The position numbers and the translations under genes were made by a program. DNA of 64,000 nt from [Mycobacterium] stephanolepidis (lineage in GTDB: Bacteria; Actinomycetota; Actinomycetes; Mycobacteriales; Mycobacteriaceae): assembly GCF_002356335.1 (NCBI RefSeq), contig NZ_AP018165.1:186001-250000 (forward strand), read 5' to 3'. The notes beneath the pieces were generated by a model. It ran no database searches and had not been told where the DNA came from. It worked only from the letters and a program-made list of their open reading frames with translations. This document shows positions 27,126 through 33,635 of this stretch, one piece after another; the first letter of the stretch is position 1, and each line of letters opens with the position of its first letter.

Positions 27126-27629
27126 ATGAGTACACGTTCGGAGAGCGAGGTCCCGGGACTTGACCTCGCCGAATTTCGTTCGTGGCAAAACTTTTGGATA
27201 GCGACTAACCGGTTGTACTTTTTACTGAACCGTAAAATGGTTGCTTCGCATGGTATTTCGTTGACCGACTTCCAAGTGCTTCAGCAATTGTTGCGGTCAG
27301 CTAATGGCAGTTGCCGGATGGGGGATATCGCCACCAGTCTGTTGGCCTCGCGTAGCCGGATCACACACCAGGTGCGCCGCCTCGAGGAACAGGGGCTGGT
27401 GAAGCGGGGATCGATGCCCCAGGACCGTCGAGCGGTCCTGGCGGCGCTTACCGAGCAGGGCCGAACGCTGGGTGAGGCGGCGATGCGCACGTACTCCGAA
27501 TGTGTCCGCGAGCACTATCTGACTCGTCTGACCCGGCCACAGCAGGCGGCCATCGCCGAGAGCTTCCGGCGAGTGGGTGAGGGGGCCGAAGAGGCGCTCC
27601 ACGACACCGAGAGCCGCGGCGGGGAGTAG
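27126..27629 (+). CDS. MarR-family transcriptional regulator
   Basis: A 167-residue MarR protein with a winged-helix core at about residues 50-115 (SRSRITHQVRRLEEQGLVKR as recognition helix, QDRRAVLAALTEQG as wing). ATG 27126 is preceded by GGAGGGGG. It lies divergent from the quinone oxidoreductase, so that gene is the most likely target along with itself. MarR proteins commonly answer quinones or phenolics, which would suit the neighbour. No clear operator dyad was found in the gap. Confidence 0.88.
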   Translation: MSTRSESEVPGLDLAEFRSWQNFWIATNRLYFLLNRKMVASHGISLTDFQVLQQLLRSANGSCRMGDIATSLLASRSRITHQVRRLEEQGLVKRGSMPQDRRAVLAALTEQGRTLGEAAMRTYSECVREHYLTRLTRPQQAAIAESFRRVGEGAEEALHDTESRGGE

Positions 27630-27660
27630 ATCGCTCGGCGGAGCCGCTAGGCTTGCCGAC

Positions 27661-27747
27661 GGTGGCGTGGCAGAGCGGCCTAATGCACTCGCCTTGAAAG
27701 CGAGAGACGGCTAACACCGTCCGGGGGTTCAAATCCCTCCGCCACCG
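27661..27747 (+). tRNA. tRNA-Ser (anticodon UGA)
   Basis: This is a class II tRNA of 87 bases. The acceptor stem GGTGGCG pairs with CGCCACC, the anticodon stem-loop is CTCGC-CTTGAAA-GCGAG (anticodon TGA), there is a long variable arm, and the T-loop is GGTTCAAATCC. CCA is not encoded. A TAGGCT -10 box at 27648-27653 sits just upstream of the first base. Confidence 0.97.
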
Positions 27748-27890
27748 CTCTTAACGCCGCAGCTGGACGGTGCGCAGCTGGGGATGTTTCTGGATCCCGG
27801 CCCGGCTCGAACGGGCTGCCTCCCTCGCCTGCTGCGTGCGCAGCGGACCGCGGGTACCGGTTGACGCGGTCTAGGGCGGGCGCCGCTGAT

Positions 27891-27919
27891 GTTGCCAGGC
27901 GGGCTTCGCGCCAGGCAAC
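27891..27919 (-). terminator. Probable intrinsic terminator hairpin after the OsmC gene
   Basis: GTTGCCAGGCG and CGCCAGGCAAC form a strong inverted repeat with one A-A mismatch and a short GC-rich loop, starting 4 bases past the OsmC stop on the minus strand. There is no run of U after it, as is usual for mycobacterial hairpins. The preceding stretch 27748-27890 holds nothing else I can identify. Confidence 0.5.
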
Positions 27920-27923
27920 AGAT

Positions 27924-28457
27924 TTACGACCGCGGCCGCGTGATGAGTTGTGTGTGTACGGGGGTCGAGCCTGTGGTCAGATCCAGTACCGGGCAGTGTG
28001 CGTCCACGGCCTCTTGCAGCTCGCGATACCGCTCGTCGCTATCCGGCCCCGAGACCGTCACGGTGACGCGGATCTGCTGAAAACCGGGCCGAATGCTCTC
28101 GTCGAGGCCGAAGAAGCCGCGTATATCGAGATCACCCTCGGCGCTGGCACTGAGTGAATCGACTTGAATCCCTAGTCTTTCCGCCCAGAAGCGGTAGGTC
28201 ACCACTTGGCAGGACAGCAGCGATGCCAGGTAGTACTCGACGGGGTTGGGCGCGGTGTTCGCTCCGCCGAGACCCGGTGGCTCGTCGACGTGGACGCGGT
28301 ATTTGCCCAGGGCGATTTCGCTGCCGACCGTGCCCTCTGGTTGGGCGGACGCCTTGAACACCACCGTTGCGGCGGCCGGGTTGTCGGCTACTGCCGCACG
28401 GGTCGCATCGGTGATCGCGGTGAGGGATGTTGTCGAGGCAGTCACGCGCGGTGACAT
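27924..28457 (-). CDS. OsmC-family peroxiredoxin-like protein
   Basis: A 177-residue OsmC/Ohr-type protein with the two redox cysteines in their usual places: PVEYYLASLLSCQVVTYRFW and AVDAHCPVLDLTTG. Members reduce organic hydroperoxides. The longer spacing and the YYLASLLSC pattern fit the YhfA/OsmC branch more than Ohr. It is divergent from the methyltransferase operon across about 100 bp. The start taken here is the first ATG. Confidence 0.9.
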   Translation of the reverse strand: MSPRVTASTTSLTAITDATRAAVADNPAAATVVFKASAQPEGTVGSEIALGKYRVHVDEPPGLGGANTAPNPVEYYLASLLSCQVVTYRFWAERLGIQVDSLSASAEGDLDIRGFFGLDESIRPGFQQIRVTVTVSGPDSDERYRELQEAVDAHCPVLDLTTGSTPVHTQLITRPRS

Positions 28458-28526
28458 TAGTGGGACTGGCGCCGTGACGGGAGGGTTGCGTCCGTGGTGA
28501 ATCCAACGGTCGAGGACGTAGACCTA

Positions 28527-28552
28527 TTTAAAAGGAGAAGTTTCCTCTAAAT
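28527..28552. promoter_or_regulatory. AT-rich imperfect dyad upstream of the methyltransferase operon
   Basis: The sequence around TTTAAAAGGAGAAG and TTCCTCTAAATT forms an imperfect inverted repeat in an otherwise GC-rich gap, ending 8 bases before the ATG at 28560. It lies where the operon's own regulator (29357-30049) could bind. It is a candidate site only. Confidence 0.35.
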
Positions 28553-28559
28553 TGGAGTC

Positions 28560-29360
28560 ATGGCTGACAGAGAGACACTTCCGCTCGCAGGGCGCAGAGA
28601 CGAGGACCTTCCCGGCCACTGGCTGTTGGCGCGGCTGGGCAAGCGCGTCCTGCGTCCGGGCGGGCTTGAACTGACCACGCGGCTCTTGGCTGCTGGGAAG
28701 GTGACCGATGCCGATGTGGTCGAACTCGGGCCAGGTCTCGGGCGGACCGCGCGTGACATCGTGGCGCTGCGTCCGCGGTCCTATGTCGGTGTCGATGACA
28801 CCGCGGCGGCCACCCAATCGGTACGCGATGTGGTCGCACCGTGCGGTGGTCGGGTGATCGTCGCGAATGCCGCCAGCACGGGTCTGCCCGACGCCAGCGC
28901 CGACGTCGTAGTGGGCGAGGCGATGCTGACGATGCAGAGTGACAAGGCCAAGCGGGCCATCGTCGACGAGGCCTATCGGGTGCTACGGCCGGGTGGGCGG
29001 TACGCGATTCACGAGCTCGGGCTCACGCCGGACTCCGTGGACACCGCCACCAAGGAGGACATTCGCCGTGCGCTGGCACGTTCGATCAAGGTCAACGCCC
29101 GGCCGCTCACCGTGGCCGAATGGAGTGAGTTGCTCAGGGCCTCGGGATTCGAGGTGGTGAGCACCGACCGGGCGCCGATGGCACTACTCAACCCGCGTCG
29201 TGTCATCGCCGACGAGGGCGTGTTCGGAGCCCTGCGGCTGGTGAAAAACGTTCTACTGCATGGAGCGGCGCGCAAGCGAGTACTCGACATGCGCCGTACG
29301 TTTCGTGAACACAGCGACGCGCTGACGGCGGTTGCGGTGGTTGGCGTGCGGCCCGAATGA
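28560..29360 (+). CDS. Class I SAM-dependent methyltransferase
   Basis: A 266-residue methyltransferase with the SAM loop VVELGPGLGRTARD (residues 53-66), acidic ribose-binding VGVDD, and post-I motif LRPGGRYAIHELG. The C-terminal half (KNVLLHGAARKRVLDMRRTF) is basic. ATG follows TTGGAG. It is the first gene of a three-gene operon: its stop overlaps the regulator start (ATGA), and a cupin gene follows. The substrate is unknown. Confidence 0.88.
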   Translation: MADRETLPLAGRRDEDLPGHWLLARLGKRVLRPGGLELTTRLLAAGKVTDADVVELGPGLGRTARDIVALRPRSYVGVDDTAAATQSVRDVVAPCGGRVIVANAASTGLPDASADVVVGEAMLTMQSDKAKRAIVDEAYRVLRPGGRYAIHELGLTPDSVDTATKEDIRRALARSIKVNARPLTVAEWSELLRASGFEVVSTDRAPMALLNPRRVIADEGVFGALRLVKNVLLHGAARKRVLDMRRTFREHSDALTAVAVVGVRPE

Positions 29361-30049
29361 CGGGTGACCGCCGAGCGGGCCGGCAGCGCGAGCGGGTGCT
29401 CGGGCTGCTGCGGGAGGCAACTCAGCCGGTTGGGGTGCAGCACATTGCCGACAGCCTGGGGATTCACATCACCACGGTGAGGTTTCACCTCAGAACCCTG
29501 GAAGAGCAGGGTCATATCGTCCGGCGCAGTGGTGGTGCCGGGCAGAGAGCGGGCAGGCCGAGCCTGGCCTACGCGGTCGCCCCGCGACTGGATTACGCCG
29601 ATGTCGTGTCACTGTTCGCGGTGCATCTCGGGGGCACCGCGGCCGAGCGCGAATCACGGGCGGCGCTGGTCGGCGCCGACCTTGCACACCGCGTGAATGT
29701 CGCACGGCATCGGGCTTCGCTTCCGGCCGTGGATTTGGTGGTGGAAACTCTTGGTGAACTTGGGTTTACAGTGCATTCCACGCTGATGTCCTTTGGGAGC
29801 GTCACCGTGCAGATCTGCTCATGCCCACTTGCCGAGATCGCCACGACGGCCCCGGAAGTGGTTCGCGGAATCCAGCGCGGACTCATCCAGGAGGTTCTCG
29901 ACGTGAACGCCGACGCGGTCGGCGGACAATTTCAGGTCACCGTGTCGCCCGATGCGGGGTACGGGGACTGCACCGTCAGCCTGACTCTGGATCCACAGGT
30001 GAAAGGAGATAGTCGTGGATGTTTTCTCGATAACGGCTCTAGGGGATGA
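29357..30049 (+). CDS. Winged-helix regulator of the SufR/ArsR-like type with incomplete cysteine set
   Basis: A 230-residue regulator. The N-terminal winged helix (residues 10-75) includes VQHIADSLGIHITTVRFHLR. The C-terminal domain resembles the SufR-type sensory domain, in which cysteines bind an Fe-S cluster. Here Cys154/Cys156 (ICSCPLAE) and Cys205 (YGDCTVSL) are seen, but position 169, 13 residues after Cys156 where SufR has its second ligand, is valine. It therefore may bind another cofactor or none. It overlaps the methyltransferase by 4 bp and the cupin by 35 bp. Confidence 0.75.
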   Translation: MTGDRRAGRQRERVLGLLREATQPVGVQHIADSLGIHITTVRFHLRTLEEQGHIVRRSGGAGQRAGRPSLAYAVAPRLDYADVVSLFAVHLGGTAAERESRAALVGADLAHRVNVARHRASLPAVDLVVETLGELGFTVHSTLMSFGSVTVQICSCPLAEIATTAPEVVRGIQRGLIQEVLDVNADAVGGQFQVTVSPDAGYGDCTVSLTLDPQVKGDSRGCFLDNGSRG

Positions 30050-30350
30050 GCAGGTCGAAACAGCGCGGAAGGCGCACAGTGGTCGGTCCGCGCACACGGT
30101 GCACGGTGGCAGGGACCACGCGCTGAAGCAGGTGCTCTTGGCTCTGGGTGCCGGCCACAAACTTGCCGAACACGAAAACCCGGGCGAGGCAACGTTGTTG
30201 GTGCTCAGTGGGCGGGTAGAGCTCGCAACGGCGACCGCGAGGGCAGCGCTGGCCACCGGCGACTACGTGGTCATCCCGCAGGAGCGCCATGACCTCACGG
30301 CAGTCGAAGACTCGGCGGTGTTGCTGACTATTATGAGCCACACGAGCTGA
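30015..30350 (+). CDS. Small cupin-domain protein
   Basis: A 111-residue single cupin (HKLAEHENPGEATLLVLSGRVEL, then GDYVVIPQERHDL) with His and Glu residues placed to bind a metal. The start is GTG at 30015, backed by AAAGGAG seven bases upstream, although this lies 35 bases inside the regulator gene. It is the last gene of the methyltransferase-regulator-cupin operon. The family is too broad for a precise function; oxidative or nitrosative stress is possible. Confidence 0.8.
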   Translation: MDVFSITALGDEQVETARKAHSGRSAHTVHGGRDHALKQVLLALGAGHKLAEHENPGEATLLVLSGRVELATATARAALATGDYVVIPQERHDLTAVEDSAVLLTIMSHTS

Positions 30351-30426
30351 GTCCGCCGAGTGCATACCAGGCGCAGAGTATTTCGGTGAGATGCCTGCGT
30401 GCGGTATGCGCTCGGCGAACAGAGCC

Positions 30427-32307
30427 TTACGCCTGGGGTCCGCCGCTTTCGGCCAGCCGCCGCACCGCGTCGATGAAGACGTCGATCTCGTCGAAGGTGT
30501 TGTAGAACGCGAACGAGGGCCGCACCGTCTGTTCCAGCCCGAGCCTGCGCAAAATCGGCTGAGCGCAATGATGTCCGGCACGCACCGCGATGCCGTCGGC
30601 ATTCAGTGCCTTACCGACCTCCACCGGATCATGCCCGTCGAGTACGAACGACAGCACGGACGCCTTGTGATCGGCCGTTCCCACCAACCGCACACCGGGG
30701 ATGGCGGCCAATTGCGGCGTTGCGTACTCCAATAGCGCGTGCTCGTACTCGGCGATCCGGTCGATGCCGATGCGCTCGACATACCGCAGCGCTTCGCCCA
30801 GTCCCACGGCGTCGGCGATGTTTCCGGTGCCCGCCTCGAACTTGTTGGGCGGACCCTGGAATACCGCACGCTCCAGGGTGACATCGGCGATCATGTTGCC
30901 GCCACCCTGCCACGGCGGCGTCTCCGCCAGTGCGTCTTCGCTGCCGTAGAGCACGCCGATCCCGTTGGGGCCGTAGATCTTATGGCTAGAGAAGACGAAG
31001 AAATCGGCGCCGAGCTCCTGCAGGTTCACCGCGAGGTGCGGCACCGACTGCGCACCGTCGGTGAGCACGCGCGCACCGTAACGGTGTGCGATCTCGACGA
31101 TCTGCTTGGCGGGCGTAACCGTCCCCAGCGCGTTGGAAACCTGGGTGGCCGCAACCAGTTTGGTGCGCGGACCGACCAGATCCTCGAGCTCGGAGAGCAG
31201 CAGGTTGCCTGCGTCGTCCACCGGAGCCACCTTGATGACGGCACCGGTCTTCTTCGCGATCAATTGCCACGGAACGATATTGGCGTGGTGCTCCAGGTGG
31301 GTGATGACGATTTCATCCCCGTGTCCCAGGTTCTTACCGCCCCAGGCATGAGCCACCAGGTTGATGGCCTCGGTGGCGCCGCGCACGAAGATGATGTTCT
31401 CGTCCGCCTCGGCACCCAGGAACTTGCGGGCCGCGCCGCGCGCGTCCTCGTATGCATCGGTGGCCCGTGCCGCCAATTCGTGTGCCGCACGGTGGATGTT
31501 CGAGTTCTCGTGCTGATAGAAGTGCACCAGTCGATCGATCACCGACTGCGGCTTCTGCGTGGTCGCGGCGTTATCGAACCAGATCAGCGGCTTACCGTTG
31601 ACGGTCTCGGACAGGATCGGGAAGTCCGCCCGAATCGACGCGACATCGAAGGCGCGAGCGTCTTCGTGGATCGGCGCCGCGGCCGGAGCTCCACCCAAGA
31701 AGTAGTAATTCGACTCGTCGCCGCCCGTCGGTACCACGGGGTTCGTCCAACCCAGATTTGGCACGGCCGGTGCCTGGGAGTGCGGAGCCACCCGGGGTGA
31801 CGTGGTGGCGGGACCCACCGAGTTCACCGAGGGGGTGGCGAGCACCCCGGGGATCGTCGGTACCAGCCCCGAGGGGACCGCGAAATCGGCGAGACCGGTT
31901 GTCGGATAACCCGTTGCAGCGGTGTGCGCCGCAGAGGTGCCCGATGTCAGGTCACCGCCACCGCCGCGAGGTGCCACCGGTGCCGCTCCGGGAATGCCGT
32001 CGGGGGTCGCGGAACTGAACGAGGCTACCGGCGGGGCCACCGTTGCCGTCGACAGGGCGTCGGCAACGGGTGCGGGTGCGTATGGGCCGGCCAACGAGCC
32101 CGCTGTGGCTGCCGCGGACGACGCGGCCGTCACGTCCGGGACGTTGCCCCGGGGCGCGACGGGTACCGCCGGTCCCGGGGTGTCGATACCTGGCGCTCCG
32201 GTAGGCGTGGCCTCCCAAAACAACTGGGTGGCCAATGCCGACAGCTCCGCCGCAGAGGGGAAGCCCGGTGGGCTGTCGGTTATGGGAATCGCGTCACTTG
32301 TAGACAT
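30427..32307 (-). CDS. SufS-type cysteine desulfurase with encapsulin cargo-loading N-terminus
   Basis: The 626-residue enzyme removes sulfur from cysteine to give alanine and a persulfide. Residues about 220-626 are a group II desulfurase: PLP lysine Lys443 in FSSHKIYG and catalytic Cys581 in RAGHHCAQP. Residues 1-219 are a disordered Pro/Ala/Gly/Thr-rich extension with repeated motifs (PVAPRG at about 49-54 and 110-115), a helix-like ALATQLFWEAT near the start and SNYYFLGGAP near its end. Such extensions load desulfurases into family 2A encapsulins. ATG 32307 lies 14 bases inside the shell gene, so shell and cargo are coupled. An ordinary SufS is about 400-420 residues, so this is a specialised form. 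Confidence 0.93.
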   Translation of the reverse strand: MSTSDAIPITDSPPGFPSAAELSALATQLFWEATPTGAPGIDTPGPAVPVAPRGNVPDVTAASSAAATAGSLAGPYAPAPVADALSTATVAPPVASFSSATPDGIPGAAPVAPRGGGGDLTSGTSAAHTAATGYPTTGLADFAVPSGLVPTIPGVLATPSVNSVGPATTSPRVAPHSQAPAVPNLGWTNPVVPTGGDESNYYFLGGAPAAAPIHEDARAFDVASIRADFPILSETVNGKPLIWFDNAATTQKPQSVIDRLVHFYQHENSNIHRAAHELAARATDAYEDARGAARKFLGAEADENIIFVRGATEAINLVAHAWGGKNLGHGDEIVITHLEHHANIVPWQLIAKKTGAVIKVAPVDDAGNLLLSELEDLVGPRTKLVAATQVSNALGTVTPAKQIVEIAHRYGARVLTDGAQSVPHLAVNLQELGADFFVFSSHKIYGPNGIGVLYGSEDALAETPPWQGGGNMIADVTLERAVFQGPPNKFEAGTGNIADAVGLGEALRYVERIGIDRIAEYEHALLEYATPQLAAIPGVRLVGTADHKASVLSFVLDGHDPVEVGKALNADGIAVRAGHHCAQPILRRLGLEQTVRPSFAFYNTFDEIDVFIDAVRRLAESGGPQA

Positions 32308-33217
32308 GGAACTTGTCCACCTGCACGTCGTCGAGAACGGCCAGTGCGTCATCAGTCAGCACGGCCAGCGACGAATACAGGGTGACGAGGTACGAGGCGA
32401 TGGCCGACCGGTTGATTCCGGTGAACCGCACCGACAGTCCCGGTGCCTGCTCGCCGACCAAGCCGGGCTGGAACAGGCCGACAACGCCCTGGCGCTCCTC
32501 GCCGGTACGCACCAGCAGGATCTTGGTCTTGGCGTCCTTCACCGGAACCTTGTCCGACGGGATGATCGGGATACCGCGCCAGGTGATGAACTGCGCACCG
32601 AACAGGCTCACCACAACCGGCGGCACGCCACGGCGGGTGGCCTCACGGCCGAACGCCGCCACACCCAGCGGATGGGTCAGGAAGAAACCGGGGGTCTTCC
32701 ACACCTTCGTGATCAGGGCGTCCAGGTCATCCGGTGTGGGAGCACCACCGAGGGTCTTGATGGTCTGCTCGGGTGTTGCCTGAGCCAGCAGGCCGTACTC
32801 GGCGTTGTTGATGAGCTCGCTTTCCTGACGTTCCTTGATGGACTCGATGGTCAGGCGCAGCTGCTGGGCGATCTGGTCGTGCGGGCTGGAGTACAGGTCC
32901 GAGACCCGGGTGTTGATGTCGAGCAGTGTCGAGATGGTCCGCAGCGTGTACTCGCGTGGGTTGGTCTCGTAGTCGACGTAGGTCTGCGGCAGTGGGGCCT
33001 CGTTCTCGCCCTGCTCCTCGCTGTGGATCGCTACCTTGTCGGGGTTGATGACGCGGTTCACCCGGTAAATGCCCGCCTCGACGGGTACCCAGTTCAGCAG
33101 ATGCAGCAGCCACCGCGGAGTGATCGTCGACAGCTGAGGGACGGTCTTGGTGGCATTGGCTAGCTGCCTTGCGGCGAGATCGCCGAGGGCCTGGGATTCA
33201 TTCTTGGCAGCGGGCAC
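32294..33217 (-). CDS. Family 2A encapsulin shell protein (MMP-I / SrpI type)
   Basis: The product is exactly 307 residues, the length I recall for the Mycobacterium leprae major membrane protein I. It shows family 2A features (LNWVPVEAGIYRVNRV, DLYSSPHDQIAQQLRLTIESI, WKTPGFFLTHPLGVAAFGRE, SVRFTGINRSAIASYLVTLYSSLAVL). These proteins adopt the HK97 phage-capsid fold and assemble nanocompartments, in this family around a cysteine desulfurase, for sulfur storage. GTG at 33217 is chosen because GAGGAGG lies at ideal distance; an in-frame TTG at 33247 lacks one. The next gene on the strand is its cargo. Confidence 0.95.
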   Translation of the reverse strand: MPAAKNESQALGDLAARQLANATKTVPQLSTITPRWLLHLLNWVPVEAGIYRVNRVINPDKVAIHSEEQGENEAPLPQTYVDYETNPREYTLRTISTLLDINTRVSDLYSSPHDQIAQQLRLTIESIKERQESELINNAEYGLLAQATPEQTIKTLGGAPTPDDLDALITKVWKTPGFFLTHPLGVAAFGREATRRGVPPVVVSLFGAQFITWRGIPIIPSDKVPVKDAKTKILLVRTGEERQGVVGLFQPGLVGEQAPGLSVRFTGINRSAIASYLVTLYSSLAVLTDDALAVLDDVQVDKFHVYK

Positions 33218-33248
33218 AGCAGTTTCCTCCTCAGCGAATGGGATCAAG

Positions 33249-33294
33249 ACCTGATGTCTGAAGTCCTAATCGCGATTGGGGCGGCGCATCAGGT
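33249..33294. promoter_or_regulatory. Nested inverted repeats upstream of the encapsulin gene
   Basis: An outer perfect 8-bp inverted repeat, ACCTGATG (33249-33256) and CATCAGGT (33287-33294), encloses an inner palindrome CCTAATCGCGATTGGG (33265-33280, core AATCGCGATT perfect). The two centres differ by only 1 bp. The block lies 32-77 bp before the GTG of the encapsulin gene, suiting an operator or a 5'-UTR structure. Its function is inferred. Confidence 0.55.
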
Positions 33295-33427
33295 AACGAA
33301 CACCCGTGCGCCAAACTCCGCGCGGCCGGTTTCGCCGACACGCCGCCTCACCGTGAATCCGTCTCGCGTTCGCTCGTCCTATAAGGAGAGGCGCCGGTGG
33401 AAAACAAGGCGCGCGGCCGGGGATACG

Positions 33428-33433
33428 TAGACT
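33428..33433 (+). promoter_or_regulatory. -10 box for a leaderless transcript starting at the polycysteine ORF
   Basis: TAGACT fits TAnnnT and is six bases from the ATG at 33440. No ribosome-binding site lies between, so transcription most likely begins at the A of the start codon. Confidence 0.6.
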
Positions 33434-33439
33434 GGCTGC

Positions 33440-33541
33440 ATGCAGCACGTCGCACAGTCGCACCGACTCCGGGCGATCAGCGCGCTGCGCGCCGACAGCT
33501 TCGGGGCGCGCAGCGTCGCCGTGTGTTGCTGTTGTTGTTGA
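33440..33541 (+). CDS. Leaderless polycysteine leader ORF (cysteine attenuator), 33 aa
   Basis: ATG at 33440 opens a 33-codon frame that ends with five consecutive cysteine codons (TGT TGC TGT TGT TGT) and TGA at 33541. The peptide begins MQHVAQSHRL and ends SVAVCCCCC. Short leaderless polycysteine ORFs are known in mycobacteria to sense cysteine: ribosomes stall on the Cys codons when charged tRNA-Cys is scarce, changing expression of the downstream gene. Here the downstream gene is the TQXA-domain protein starting 94 bases later. No clear terminator hairpin is visible in 33542-33635, so the mechanism may be translational or Rho-dependent. Confidence 0.85.
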   Translation: MQHVAQSHRLRAISALRADSFGARSVAVCCCCC

Positions 33542-33635
33542 TTCCCTAACCCCGCCCCTGGCACCCGGGATCGCCGTTTTCCATTGTTAACGCGCTCCTG
33601 GGCTGCAATCCGCCAGCACAAGGATCAACCAACCC

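Noticed and set aside
30739-33163. Long plus-strand frames (353 and 413 codons) antisense to the desulfurase and encapsulin
   Set aside because: They mirror two well-supported genes in the opposite strand, lack ribosome-binding sites and family motifs, and have atypical composition.
33319-33420. An 11-base direct repeat CGCGCGGCCGG at 33319-33329 and 33410-33420
   Set aside because: It is pure G/C in a GC-rich genome and has no dyad or regular spacing to a promoter; probably chance.
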